Part shown: piece by piece, positions 42,550 through 52,451 of the stretch | Layout: every line of letters starts with the position of its first letter | Position numbering within the stretch: position 1 is the stretch's first letter | Assembly: GCF_022829345.1 (NCBI RefSeq) | Contig: NZ_JAKSXV010000106.1 | Span: forward strand, 248,001-312,000 | Length of the DNA: 64,000 bases | DNA from: Methylobacterium sp. J-090 | GTDB taxonomy: Bacteria; Pseudomonadota; Alphaproteobacteria; Rhizobiales; Beijerinckiaceae | Direction: 5' to 3' | The notes under the pieces: generated by a model | Told to the model about the DNA's origin: nothing | Seen by the model: the letters and a program-made list of their open reading frames with translations, nothing else | Databases searched by the model: none | Program-made: the position numbers and the translations under genes

Positions 42550-43626
42550 GTGAGCGTGGGACTTCTGGCACTTCTCGACGATGTCGCGGCCCTCGCCCGG
42601 GTGGCGGCGGCCTCCCTCGACGACGTGGTGGCCCAAGCCGGCAAGGCCGGCACCAAGGCGCTCGGCATCGTCATCGACGACGCCGCCGTGACTCCACGCT
42701 ACGTCGTGGGCTTCGCCGCCGCGCGCGAACTGCCCATCGTCTGGCGCATCGCCGTCGGGTCGCTGAAGAACAAGCTCCTGTTCCTGCTGCCGGGGGCGCT
42801 GTTGCTGAGCTATCTCGTGCCGTGGGTGATCACGCCCCTGCTCATGCTCGGCGGTCTCTATCTCTGCTACGAGGGGGCCGAGAAGATCCTCCATGCCCTC
42901 GTGCCCGCCCCCGCGCATGCCCCCGAGGCGGCGGTCGCCACCGGCCCGCAGGATGCGCAGGCCCAGGAAGACCAGCGGGTGCGCGGCGCGATCCAGACCG
43001 ACTTCATCCTCTCGGCCGAGGTGATGGCCCTGACGCTCGCCTCCCTCACCACGGAGTCGACGGTGACCCAGGCGGCGATCCTCGCCGTGGTCGGCATCGG
43101 CGTGACCCTCTTCGTCTACGGCGTCGTCGCCCTCATCGTGAAGGCGGACGATGCCGGCGTGGCGCTCGCCGGCAACGACCGCCCGGCTTCCACCCTCCTC
43201 GGCCTGCGCGACGACACGCCGGGGGCGGCGGCTTCCGGCACGGATCGGGCCCTGCGCCCCGTGACCCAGGGCTTCGGACGGGCGCTGGTCGTCGGCATGC
43301 CGTACTTCCTCAGCGGCCTCGCCATCCTGGGCACGGCCGCGATGCTGTGGGTCGGCGGCGGCATCCTGCTGCACGGCCTGGAGCATTTCGGCGTCACCGC
43401 CCCGGCCCATCTCGTCCACGATGCCGCGAAAGGGATGGCGGCGGCGGTTCCGAGCCTAACGGGCGCCGCCGAATGGCTCACCACCGCGACCCTGTCGGGC
43501 CTCGGCGGGCTCGTGGTCGGCGGCCTGACGATCCCGGTGGTGCAGTTCGTCCTGGCGCCGATCACCCGGCGGGTCCGGGCCCTGTTCGGCTCGACTAAGG
43601 CGCAGGCGGCACCCGCTGGACACTGA
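42550..43626 (+). CDS. DUF808 membrane protein
   Basis: A 358-residue integral membrane protein of the DUF808/YedI family. The start VSVGLLALLDDVAALARVAA is characteristic, followed by LPIVWRIAVGSLKNKLLFLLP and, near residue 160, DFILSAEVMALTLASL. About six to seven hydrophobic segments are visible. The family is widespread and uncharacterised. The GTG start is fixed by GAGGGG seven bases upstream. The gene converges on the giant helicase, ending 16 bases from it. Confidence 0.88.
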   Translation: MSVGLLALLDDVAALARVAAASLDDVVAQAGKAGTKALGIVIDDAAVTPRYVVGFAAARELPIVWRIAVGSLKNKLLFLLPGALLLSYLVPWVITPLLMLGGLYLCYEGAEKILHALVPAPAHAPEAAVATGPQDAQAQEDQRVRGAIQTDFILSAEVMALTLASLTTESTVTQAAILAVVGIGVTLFVYGVVALIVKADDAGVALAGNDRPASTLLGLRDDTPGAAASGTDRALRPVTQGFGRALVVGMPYFLSGLAILGTAAMLWVGGGILLHGLEHFGVTAPAHLVHDAAKGMAAAVPSLTGAAEWLTTATLSGLGGLVVGGLTIPVVQFVLAPITRRVRALFGSTKAQAAPAGH

Positions 43627-43642
43627 TAGATGCGCCGTTGCC

Positions 43643-46600
43643 TCAGGCCGGTGTGGCGTGGCCGGCGCGTGCGAGGGCCCGCTCGAAGCGTGCGCGCGTC
43701 GTGGCCTCGAGCCGCGACAGGCCCAGGGCGCGCGCCATGAGGCGGACCCGGTCGGCCTCCTGGGTTCGGGCGGGGAGCGTTTCGGCGAGGCCCACGAGTT
43801 CGGGCATCGGCGTCTCGGCGTGGCTGCGCACGCCAGGGTCGGCGGGACGATGGGGGCGGCTCGCGCATGGTGCCTCGCCCGGGGGCCACAGCAGGGCGCG
43901 CCCCTCGTCGTCCGTGCGGGCGATGGCCGGATCGACCCCGTCGAGGATCGCATCGCGGACGGGCGGGCTGACGCGCGCGATCCCGTGGGCGCGACTGACG
44001 CGGCGCACCAGGATCTCCTCGTAGATCGGCGCCTCGACGGCGAGGACGTGCGCGATCATCGCGGCGAGGACCGGCCGGTACGCGGCTTCGTGGAATCGCG
44101 CCGGTTCGAGGGACACGCCGAGATCGGCCGGGTCGGCCAAGCGGTAGCCGGACGGCACCGGGACCGCGGCCGTGACGGGCGCCGCCGCGAGGTCGGCATA
44201 GGGCCGCGCCGGTTCGACAGCCTGGGGTTGTTCGGGCAGCGGATCGTTGGCGGACTCGGGGCTGGGTTCCTCGGCCGGTGGCTCCGCATCCGCCGGGCCG
44301 ATCTCGGGCGGGATGATGGGGGCGGCGTCCTTCGTCTCGACGGCCTGCCGGCGGTCCGTCTCCAGATCCTCGCGCAGACGTCCGTCGAGCTTGTCGAGGG
44401 CATGGCCCGCGTCCATCCACCAGTCCGTGCTCCAGACCCGGCGGATGCGCCAGCCGAGATCGACGAGCACCTGTTCGCGCAGGCGGTCGCGGTCCCGCGC
44501 CGTGGCGGAGCGGTGGTAGGTGGCGCCGTCGCACTCGATGCCGGCGAGGTAGCGGCCCGGCGCGTCGGGATGGACGATGCCGAGGTCGATGCGAAAGCCC
44601 GAGACGCCGATCTGCGTGTGGACGCTCCAGCCCCTGGCCTCCAGGGCCGCCATCACGGCGGCCTCGAACGGCGATTCCACGTCGCCGCCCGTGGGCGCGA
44701 ACGCCTCGGCGAGGGCCCGGGGCCCACGCTCGGCGAATTCGAGGAAGTGCTTGAAGTCGCGTACCCCGCGCGATCCCGTGCGGCCGAGGTCGATCTGCTC
44801 CGGCCGGAGCGAGGCGAACACCACGAGTTCGCGCCGGGCCCGGGTGATGGCGACGTTCAGGCGCCGGTAGCCGCCCTCCTTGTTGAGGGACGACACGGTG
44901 CCGCCCACCCGCCCGGTGGCGTCGGGTCCCACCGCCACGGAGAACAGGATGGCGTCGCGCTCGTCGCCCTGCACGTTCTCGAGATTCTTGACGAAGACCG
45001 GCTCGTGCCAGTGCGTCCGGTCGAAGTACGGCTCCAGCTCCGGATGGGCGCGGCGCTGCTCGTCCAGCAGGTTCTCGATGAGGTGCTGCTGCTCGCCGTT
45101 GAAGGTGACGATGCCGAGCGACCGGCGCTCCCCGGCGAAAGCGGGCTCGCGCAGGCGCCGCACGATCTCCGTCACGACGGCCCGCGCCTCGGGCCGCTTC
45201 ACCCGTCCCGCGCCGCGCTCGTAGAGTCCGTCACGCACCAGGGTGAGACGGACCGCCCGGTCGTCCGTAACGGGGGAGGGGAACGTCACGAGCCGCCCGC
45301 CGTAATAGCGCGCGTTCGAGAACGCGATCAGACTCTCGTGGCGGCTGCGGTAGTGCCAGTCGAGGTTGCGCCGGGGGATGTTGGCGGCGAGGCACTCGTC
45401 GAGGATCGATTCCTGATCGGCCACGTCCGACCCGTCCTCGATGGCGTCGACGCCGCGGTCGCCGACATTGGTCGGCGGCAATTGCTCGGGGTCGCCGACG
45501 ATGACGACCTGTTTGCCGCGCGCGATGGCGCCGATGGCATCCCAGGGCGAGATCTGCGAGGCCTCGTCGAAGATCACCACGTCGAACGGCGTCGAATCCG
45601 GCGGCAGGTACTGGGCGATGGAGAGCGGGCTCATCATCACGCAGGGCGTCAGCCGGGTCAGGGCCGACGGCATCCGGGCGAACAGCTTGCGGAGCGGCAG
45701 GTGCGCCGTCTTCTTCGTCAGCTCGCGCGACAGGGTGCCCCATTCGGGATCGGCCCCGAAGGCGGTGGGAGCCGGGACGCCGCCGCCGAGGCGGGCGCGC
45801 ACCACGCGCTTGGAGAGTTCGGACACCCGGATGTCGGCGGCGCGGAAGCGCGCGATGGAATCCTCGTGGCGCTCGGGCAGGAAGCGGGCGAGCACGGGAT
45901 CGTCGGAGACGACCCGGTCGATCCACCACCGCGCATACGCCGCCTCGAACGCCGCCTCGGCCCGTTCGGGGGCGACGCGGCCCGCCTCCAGGCCGGCGAT
46001 GAGCGGCCCGAGGCCGGCGTCGCGGGCGGTCCGGACGGCGGCCTGCCACGCGCACCAGGCCTGTGCGCGGCCAAGGCCCGCGGTCCAGCCGCCGATCCGC
46101 TCCAGGCTCCCGGCGATCCAGTCCGGGCCCGGTTCGATGGGCTCCTGCGGATCGTCGCGGCCGGCGAGGCACGCCAGTGCCGCTCCGGTCTCGGTGACGG
46201 CGGCGCGGTCGCGACTGAAGCGCCCGTAGGCGCGTGCGATGTGTCCACCCTCGGCGAGGGCCCGCCCCTCGGTCCGGACGAGGCGGACGAGGTGGTCGCG
46301 CAAGGTGTCGGTCCCCAGCGTCTGGGGGGCGAGGATGGCGACGAGTTTTTCGATTTTCTCGGCCCAGTCGAGGGGCGCCCGGAAGGGGTCCCCTCCGGTC
46401 TCGGGCAGGTTCCAGGGCGCGCCGAGGCTGGCGAGCCGCGCGTCCTCCGGACAACCGGCCCGGATGTGGCGGGCGACCTCGATGAGACCGATGAGGTCCG
46501 GGCCGAGATCGGCGGGCGCCGGTCCCTCGACGTAGGGCTGGACCCGGGCCTGGACCCGTTTGAGCCGGCCGCCGCGCACGAGGAAGTTCGCGCCCTGCGC

Positions 46601-49552
46601 GGCGACCCATTCGGCAAGCAGGGCGGGGAGATCCTGATCGAGCAGGCTCGCCCGGTAGCGGCCGGCGAGGCGGGCGAGCCCTTCGTCCCGGACGGTGCGG
46701 AAGCGCTCGCGCGCCGCCACCGCCCGGCGCAGGTCGCCGGCGGTGTCGGCGAGGAAGGCGGTGCCGCAAGGGGCTTCCGGTCGCACGAGATAGGCGTCGA
46801 GCACCACGAGGCCCCGCGTCCCGGCCGGGGTCGCGAGCAGATCGCCGAGGCCGATGGCGTCCGCGAAGGCCCGGCCGCTGGCGCGGAGGGCGGTGAGCGC
46901 GTCCGCGTGCGCCGCGATGGCCGCCGCCATTCCGGCGCGCCAGACCGGCGACCACTGCGTCGCCGCGATCCCCCGCAGCGGATGATCGACGGGTGAGCCG
47001 AGGGCGGCCAGGACCGGGCGCAGGTCGCGGCAGGCGGCCCGCAGCCGCGCGAGGGTGCCGGCATCGTGGGCGCTGTGGTCGGGCCACGCCAGGGCGATGG
47101 CCGGCTCCGTGGCCCCGGCGGCGACCACGTGGCCGAACCCCTCGTAGGCGCTCATCCCGTTCTCGCGCCGGCGATGCAGGGCGGTGACGAGGCGGTTGAG
47201 CTCGTCGCGCAGGGCCGCGAGGTCGCCCGCGGCCTCGTGCCAATCCGCCTGCGGCGGGCTTGCGCGCTCGTGCCACGCCTTGCGCAGCTGGGCGAGCACG
47301 CTCGACTTCTGCGCCTTGGTCGAATGCACTTCGAGGCAGTGATCGCCGAGCCCGATCTCGTTCAGGCGGCGCTGCACCACCTCCAGGGCGGCAGTCTTCT
47401 GCGAGACGAACAGCACCGTGCGCCCCTGCGCCAGGCATTGGGCGATCATGTTGCCGATGGTCTGGCTCTTGCCCGTGCCGGGCGGCCCGAACAGCACGAA
47501 GTCCTTGCCCGCCCCCGCCGCGATGACGGCCGAGAGCTGTGAGGAATCCGCCGAGAGCGGCGCGAACACCGTCTCGGGCGGGTGCTCGGCGTCGAGGCGG
47601 CCGGGCTCCGGGAAGGGCGCACCGTCGCCGTAGGCGTGCTTGGGCGTCTCGATGAGGTGGCGCACCACCGGGTTGCGCTTCAGGAGGTCGGCCCGATCGA
47701 CCAGATCCTTCCACATCAGGTACTTGGTGAAGGAGAAGGCCGAGAGGACGATGTCGGGCACCACCTCCCAGCCCCTGAGGTCGCGGACATGGCCGCGCAC
47801 GATGCGAAAGATGCCCTCGACGTCGATGCCGGAGGCGTCGCGGGGCAACTCGCCCTCGAGTTCGGGCAGCCGGAGGCGAAAATCCTCCCGCAGCAATTCC
47901 AGCAGGGTCGGGTTGATGCGGATCTCGTCGTCGTGGAGGGCGAGGCGGAAACCGGCGCGCACGCTCGACCGCTGGAGGGCGACGGGGATGAGGAGGAGGG
48001 GCGCGCGGTGGATGGCCTCGCCGGGCTTTCGCGTCCACGACAGGAAGCCGACGGCGAGGAACAGGATGTTGGCCCCGCCCTCCTCGAAGCCGTTGCGGGC
48101 GAGCCGGTAGAGGTCGAGGAGGCGGCGGTCGAGCTCCCCTTCCGTCGCCGTCGTGTGCACCTCGCCGCGGGCCAGCGCGGCGGCGAGGTCCCGGCGCCGG
48201 ACGTCGTCGAGGGGGCGCCGGGCAAGGAAGTCGCCGCTGCGAACCTCCGCCCCGTCCGGCCCATCGGATGACGGGAGCAGGCGGAACGCGTGTCCGGCCG
48301 CGAGCCGGTCCTCCAGGGCGCCGGCCTCGCTGCAGTCGAGGATCACCGAGCCCTTGCCGGGTTTGAAGTTCAGGAGCTTGTTGCGCAGGGTCAGGTCGAG
48401 AAGCTTGCGTTTCCACGTCTCGAGACGGTCGACGGGCCCGGCCACCGGGGGCTCCACCCGGCCGACCTCCTCGTCCTGGAACCGGGGCGGGACCGACAGG
48501 CCCTGGTCGAGGGAGGCCGTCTCGGCGGGCGCCAGCGCCGTCGGGCCGGCATTGCCGAGATCCAGCGGGCGGATGCCGCGCCGGCGACAGCGCCGGACAT
48601 CGATGGCGACGTCGAGGGCGGCGGGGGCCGTCTCCTCGACCTGGGCGCCGCCTTGGCTCGTGGCCGCCGCGAACAGGGCCGGCGGCGTGTGGGTGAGCAG
48701 CGTCGTCTCGACGAGGATCACGTCCTCGAGGTCGCGGCGCTTGCGCAGGGTCTGCATGTCGTCGATGAGGGCGCTCGTCCCATCTTCGTCCTTGAGCCAT
48801 AGGCCGACGAAGGCGTGTCCCGTCGTGAGCACGAGGAGCGGGTGGAGGCCGGCCTGTTCGAGGCACGCGGCGTAGAGGAGCGAGAGGTCGAGGCAGGTGC
48901 CGACCCGGCGTTCCAGCACGTCGGACGGCCCCCGAACCTTCTGGCCGGTCTGCTCGAAGCTCGCCGGTGGCAGCACGTAGGCGATGCGGCGGTCGGCGAG
49001 CGCCGCCCAGATCGCCTCGGCGAGCTCCCAGACCCGCGTCTTGGTGCCCGTCGTGTAACCGTCGAGGCCGGTCGCGCGGCCGGCCTGCGCGAGCTTGGTC
49101 GCGGCGTCGCGCAGGATCACATCGACGGCCGGGTCGTTGGGCCGGACGAAGGCGGCGAGCAGTTCCGGGGCGCTGCGGCCGCCGCCCCAATGCGAGGGCG
49201 GCAGCAGGCGCAACGCGGCCACGGTCTCGGCCCGTGCCCCGCCCGCCTCCGTCAGGGTCACGGCGAGGTCGAGGCGACTCGCCTCGGTGAAGCCGGCGAG
49301 AACCGCCGCATCGAGGCGCAGGTCCGGCGTGGCGATGTGGTGGCTGGCGCCGGCCGCGATCCGGTCGAGGCGCAGGGTGAGAGCCCGCACCGCCGGCGGC
49401 CGGCTCTCGATCCGCACCGCGACGTCGCGCAGCTCCGCCGCCGACCCGTTGCGGATGACGATCTCCCGGACCACGGGAGTCGCGTTCTCGTGGTAGGCGA
49501 GGCTGACGTGCTCGGTCGCCTCGCAACCGATCTCGATGGTCCCGTCCCGCAC
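43643..49552 (-). CDS. Giant helicase-nuclease: transglutaminase-like, DUF4011, SF1 helicase, Vsr-like, DUF3320
   Basis: A 1969-residue single-chain protein. Domains in order: a beta-sandwich-like start (1-120); a transglutaminase-like fold with Cys220 (GTCLDLSLLYAACLEQ) and His246 (TTGHAFVG); DUF4011 from about 372 (RKLLDLTLRNKLLNFKPGKG); SF1 motor with Walker A near 689 (FGPPGTGKSQT), a long insert, FDEASQISPWDA near 1325, GDPEQLPP near 1351, VQGDERDAILFS near 1522 and RLNVAITRARREL near 1565; a Vsr/DUF559-like nuclease at about 1635-1710 (FRIDLGI, IECDGATYH); a Pro/Glu linker; DUF3320 at about 1828-1890. COG1112-type helicases of this build occur in antiviral loci such as Mokosh. Defence is inferred, not shown. 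Confidence 0.9.
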   Translation of the reverse strand: MRDGTIEIGCEATEHVSLAYHENATPVVREIVIRNGSAAELRDVAVRIESRPPAVRALTLRLDRIAAGASHHIATPDLRLDAAVLAGFTEASRLDLAVTLTEAGGARAETVAALRLLPPSHWGGGRSAPELLAAFVRPNDPAVDVILRDAATKLAQAGRATGLDGYTTGTKTRVWELAEAIWAALADRRIAYVLPPASFEQTGQKVRGPSDVLERRVGTCLDLSLLYAACLEQAGLHPLLVLTTGHAFVGLWLKDEDGTSALIDDMQTLRKRRDLEDVILVETTLLTHTPPALFAAATSQGGAQVEETAPAALDVAIDVRRCRRRGIRPLDLGNAGPTALAPAETASLDQGLSVPPRFQDEEVGRVEPPVAGPVDRLETWKRKLLDLTLRNKLLNFKPGKGSVILDCSEAGALEDRLAAGHAFRLLPSSDGPDGAEVRSGDFLARRPLDDVRRRDLAAALARGEVHTTATEGELDRRLLDLYRLARNGFEEGGANILFLAVGFLSWTRKPGEAIHRAPLLLIPVALQRSSVRAGFRLALHDDEIRINPTLLELLREDFRLRLPELEGELPRDASGIDVEGIFRIVRGHVRDLRGWEVVPDIVLSAFSFTKYLMWKDLVDRADLLKRNPVVRHLIETPKHAYGDGAPFPEPGRLDAEHPPETVFAPLSADSSQLSAVIAAGAGKDFVLFGPPGTGKSQTIGNMIAQCLAQGRTVLFVSQKTAALEVVQRRLNEIGLGDHCLEVHSTKAQKSSVLAQLRKAWHERASPPQADWHEAAGDLAALRDELNRLVTALHRRRENGMSAYEGFGHVVAAGATEPAIALAWPDHSAHDAGTLARLRAACRDLRPVLAALGSPVDHPLRGIAATQWSPVWRAGMAAAIAAHADALTALRASGRAFADAIGLGDLLATPAGTRGLVVLDAYLVRPEAPCGTAFLADTAGDLRRAVAARERFRTVRDEGLARLAGRYRASLLDQDLPALLAEWVAAQGANFLVRGGRLKRVQARVQPYVEGPAPADLGPDLIGLIEVARHIRAGCPEDARLASLGAPWNLPETGGDPFRAPLDWAEKIEKLVAILAPQTLGTDTLRDHLVRLVRTEGRALAEGGHIARAYGRFSRDRAAVTETGAALACLAGRDDPQEPIEPGPDWIAGSLERIGGWTAGLGRAQAWCAWQAAVRTARDAGLGPLIAGLEAGRVAPERAEAAFEAAYARWWIDRVVSDDPVLARFLPERHEDSIARFRAADIRVSELSKRVVRARLGGGVPAPTAFGADPEWGTLSRELTKKTAHLPLRKLFARMPSALTRLTPCVMMSPLSIAQYLPPDSTPFDVVIFDEASQISPWDAIGAIARGKQVVIVGDPEQLPPTNVGDRGVDAIEDGSDVADQESILDECLAANIPRRNLDWHYRSRHESLIAFSNARYYGGRLVTFPSPVTDDRAVRLTLVRDGLYERGAGRVKRPEARAVVTEIVRRLREPAFAGERRSLGIVTFNGEQQHLIENLLDEQRRAHPELEPYFDRTHWHEPVFVKNLENVQGDERDAILFSVAVGPDATGRVGGTVSSLNKEGGYRRLNVAITRARRELVVFASLRPEQIDLGRTGSRGVRDFKHFLEFAERGPRALAEAFAPTGGDVESPFEAAVMAALEARGWSVHTQIGVSGFRIDLGIVHPDAPGRYLAGIECDGATYHRSATARDRDRLREQVLVDLGWRIRRVWSTDWWMDAGHALDKLDGRLREDLETDRRQAVETKDAAPIIPPEIGPADAEPPAEEPSPESANDPLPEQPQAVEPARPYADLAAAPVTAAVPVPSGYRLADPADLGVSLEPARFHEAAYRPVLAAMIAHVLAVEAPIYEEILVRRVSRAHGIARVSPPVRDAILDGVDPAIARTDDEGRALLWPPGEAPCASRPHRPADPGVRSHAETPMPELVGLAETLPARTQEADRVRLMARALGLSRLEATTRARFERALARAGHATPA

Positions 49553-49750
49553 CGTCCGCCCCCTCGCCGGGGAAACCTTAGGGGCTCACCTTCAGGTTGC
49601 GCAAGCGGCGCCGGATGTCCGGCTTTGACGAACCGGGGGTTTCGAGACCGTCGCCCCTGCGAGGCATGTCGGAAACAGTTTGGATAGTATTCTAGCTTTA
49701 AAGGCAGGCCTATTCATTGGATATTTACATATATAAGATAAATTCCTCAT

Positions 49751-50296
49751 ATGTGGATTGCTAAGAAGTATCTGTATGACGATCGTGGCGCGGTGGCCGT
49801 CGAATTCGCCATCGTTTCGCTGGTCGCGATCCTGGTGATCGTCTTCACCCTGAGCGCCGGCCTGGTCCTCTATCTCAATCAGGCCCTCGACTACGCGACG
49901 GCCCAGGCATCACGGCAGATCATCACCGGATCCGCGCAAGCCACGTCCCTGAACAGTTCGAATTTCAGGACCAGCCTATGCGGTTATCTTCCAAAGGCGA
50001 TGATCTGCGACAACGTCGTGATCAATTTGTACGTCGTTCCGAAAGCCGCGGGTCCGGCCGGCTACTATGCCTTCGCGAATGCGGACATGAGCGGGTTGGC
50101 GATTCCGGATCTGTCCAGTGGTTCGGGGCGATACACGCTCGGCATCAGAGGCGACTTCCAGTACCTGCAGGTCATCTATCCGATCACGCTCCCGCCCGCG
50201 GCGATCATGTCCTGGCTGAGCGGCAGGGCGACGTACAAGGGTGTGCCGGCCTACCTCGCCGTCTCGACGGCGGCGTTCCGCAACGAACAATTCTGA
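49751..50296 (+). CDS. TadE-like pilus assembly protein (first of three)
   Basis: A 181-residue pseudopilin-like protein. A short charged leader ends DDRGAVAVEFAIVSLVAILV, the TadE signature with Glu at position 5 of the hydrophobic helix (about 13-40). The rest is an extracytoplasmic beta-rich domain with two Cys. TadE/TadF/TadG proteins join Flp-type tight-adherence pili. ATG 49751 follows an AT-rich promoter stretch without a clear Shine-Dalgarno. The stop overlaps the next start by one base. Confidence 0.85.
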   Translation: MWIAKKYLYDDRGAVAVEFAIVSLVAILVIVFTLSAGLVLYLNQALDYATAQASRQIITGSAQATSLNSSNFRTSLCGYLPKAMICDNVVINLYVVPKAAGPAGYYAFANADMSGLAIPDLSSGSGRYTLGIRGDFQYLQVIYPITLPPAAIMSWLSGRATYKGVPAYLAVSTAAFRNEQF

Positions 50297-51009
50297 TGAC
50301 CCGCCGGGTGCCATCGCTCGCGCGACGCTTCCTCCGCGATGGGCGGGGCGTCTCCGCCGTCGAGCTCGCGGTCATCCTGCCGGCTTTCCTGGCCCTGATG
50401 GCCGGCGGCATCCAGCTGGTCGCCTACATCAACGCAACGCGAAAAATCGACCTCGTGGCGAATTCGATCAGCCAGATGATCTCCCAGGCCGTACCGCCCC
50501 AGGGTTCGACGGTCGCCACGGTCAACAGCCTCGATCTGCATTTCAGCTACGATTCGGCCCTCGTCCTGTTCCCCTACCTCATGAAGGACGGTCCCCGGCA
50601 GGGCCTGCAATGGTGGCAGGACATCTCCATCAACTTCGCGAGCATCGCCTTCACGCCGAAGATTCCGGCCTGCGGGAGCAATGCGGCCCCGGCAGACTGC
50701 TACCTGGCCACCGTCGCCTGGACGAGCGTGGGAACCTACGGTGGGAACGCCCGCCCCTGCCTGACCCCGCAGAGCCCTGCGGCCGACACGGCTGCCCCCA
50801 CCCGGTTCACCCTGCCGCGTTCCGCCTACGGACCCGGCTCCGTCATCGTGGTCGACGTCGTGTTCCTGTTCAAGCCGACCTTCGGCTCGGCGTTCGTCTC
50901 GCCCATACGGATCGCGCGCTCCGTCTACCTGCAGCCGCGCTACGCCACGCTGATCACCTACGACACCACGAACGACGATGGGATCGCAGCGAAATGTCTC
51001 GGCTTCTGA
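50296..51009 (+). CDS. TadE/TadG-like pilus assembly protein (second of three)
   Basis: A 237-residue protein with the same N-terminal plan: FLRDGRGVSAVELAVILPAF followed by a hydrophobic helix to about residue 45. The remainder is periplasmic, with paired Cys (PACGSNAAPADCYLA). It starts at ATG 50296, sharing a base with the stop of the first Tad gene, and its 3' end overlaps the third gene by 16 bases. It is probably a minor pilin of the same assembly. Confidence 0.83.
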   Translation: MTRRVPSLARRFLRDGRGVSAVELAVILPAFLALMAGGIQLVAYINATRKIDLVANSISQMISQAVPPQGSTVATVNSLDLHFSYDSALVLFPYLMKDGPRQGLQWWQDISINFASIAFTPKIPACGSNAAPADCYLATVAWTSVGTYGGNARPCLTPQSPAADTAAPTRFTLPRSAYGPGSVIVVDVVFLFKPTFGSAFVSPIRIARSVYLQPRYATLITYDTTNDDGIAAKCLGF

Positions 51010-52451
51010 ACAGGCTCCGCGCACAGGCGGCCGCCCTTCGCGCGTCGCGCCGGGGCAGCATCCCCCTCCTGTTCGGTCTCAGCCTGATCCCCCTCATCGG
51101 CATGATCGGACTGGCGGTTGATTACGGGATCGCGACGACCAACAAGACCAAGCTCGACCTGGCCGCCGACGCCGCCGCCATCGCCGCGGTCGTCACGGCC
51201 AAGGCCTACATTTCCGACAATGCCGGCCAGACCAACGTCTCGGCCAACGCCCTCGCGGCCGGAAGCGCCAAGGCCATCAACGCCTTCAACGTCAACACCG
51301 GGAGCATCACCTTCGGACAGGTCACCCTGGCGACGCCGCAGGTGACCCGCACCGCTCAGACGCTGACGGCGGTCGTGAGCTACAGCGCCACCGTGAAGAA
51401 CACCTTCGGCCCGATCTTCGGCTCGCCCACGACAGTGCTTTCCAATTCGGTCACGGCTTCGGCCGACGTGGCCGGATATCTCGACTTCTACCTCATGGTC
51501 GATGTCTCGGGCTCCATGGGCCTGCCGTCGACGCCGAGCGCCATGAACGATTTGGCGAAGCTGAACTTCGACATGTTTTCCGACTATAAGCAGGGTTGCC
51601 AGTTCGCCTGCCACTTCCCGGCTACTCGCGATATGCCGGCTTCTAAAGGGTGGAGCACCGCCGTCCAGTACAAGATACCGCTGCGTTCCGACGCCGTGAA
51701 CGCGGCGGTGTGTTCTCTTATCCAGAGGGCCTCCACGCCGGTGGTGCCGAACCAGTACAGGATCGGGATCTATCCGTTCATCAATCAGCTCGCGACGCTG
51801 GTCGGCATGACGAGCAGCATCGCCAGCCTGCGCACGGCCGCCCAATGCGCGTCGAACCCGCCCCTCGCCTTCACGAACCTGCTCGACACCGGTGTCACGC
51901 AGCTTTCGGTCAACGGCGACCCGAGCACGGGCACCGGAAGCGGGGGCACGCATTTCGAAACCGCTATGCCGACGATGAAGGCGACGATCACGAGTTTTGG
52001 GGACGGTTCCTCCGCCCTCACGCCGAAGCCTTTCGTATTTCTCGTAACGGATGGAATGCAAAACAGTCAGTATTTTTATAATATCGATAAAGGAAGAAAT
52101 GACTACACTGGGTATCCGTCGAAGTTCAATGGCTATGCGAGCTCGAACTGGAGCGCCGGTGGGTCGAAGCCCGCGGCCATGGACCCTTCCTCTTGTGAGA
52201 AACTTAAAAGTTCAGGGGCAATCGTTTCAGTCCTGTACATTCCCTATAACCTCATCGCCTTCGAAGACAAGGGTGGCGGGATTGCGTATGAGAACAATGT
52301 CGTCAACAGGTTAAGCCCTGACCTTGCGACGCCGTTGAGAACCTGCGCTTCCCCGGGCTTCTTCTACACCGCGAACGCCCCCGCCGACATCACAGCGTCG
52401 CTCAACGCGATGTTCGATCAGGCCCTGCGGGTGGCCCGCCTGACCCAGTGA
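50994..52451 (+). CDS. TadG-like protein with von Willebrand A domain
   Basis: A 485-residue protein. SRRGSIPLLFGLSLIPLIGM is the TadG-type N-terminal helix. A VWA domain begins near residue 165; its metal site is seen in FYLMVDVSGSMG (Asp-x-Ser-x-Ser) and FLVTDGMQNSQ. Cys pairs (GCQFACHF) suggest disulfides. It would sit in the envelope and contact partners or surfaces. DNA for about 52050-52320 is strikingly AT-richer than the rest of the gene. No tadA, cpaB or secretin genes are nearby, so the three Tad proteins form a detached cluster. Confidence 0.86.
   Translation: MSRLLNRLRAQAAALRASRRGSIPLLFGLSLIPLIGMIGLAVDYGIATTNKTKLDLAADAAAIAAVVTAKAYISDNAGQTNVSANALAAGSAKAINAFNVNTGSITFGQVTLATPQVTRTAQTLTAVVSYSATVKNTFGPIFGSPTTVLSNSVTASADVAGYLDFYLMVDVSGSMGLPSTPSAMNDLAKLNFDMFSDYKQGCQFACHFPATRDMPASKGWSTAVQYKIPLRSDAVNAAVCSLIQRASTPVVPNQYRIGIYPFINQLATLVGMTSSIASLRTAAQCASNPPLAFTNLLDTGVTQLSVNGDPSTGTGSGGTHFETAMPTMKATITSFGDGSSALTPKPFVFLVTDGMQNSQYFYNIDKGRNDYTGYPSKFNGYASSNWSAGGSKPAAMDPSSCEKLKSSGAIVSVLYIPYNLIAFEDKGGGIAYENNVVNRLSPDLATPLRTCASPGFFYTANAPADITASLNAMFDQALRVARLTQ

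Noticed and set aside
43658..46996. 1112-codon open frame antisense to the giant helicase
   Set aside because: It is made of Arg/Gly/Ala/Val-rich, domain-free sequence expected opposite GC-rich coding DNA; the minus-strand helicase has complete motifs.
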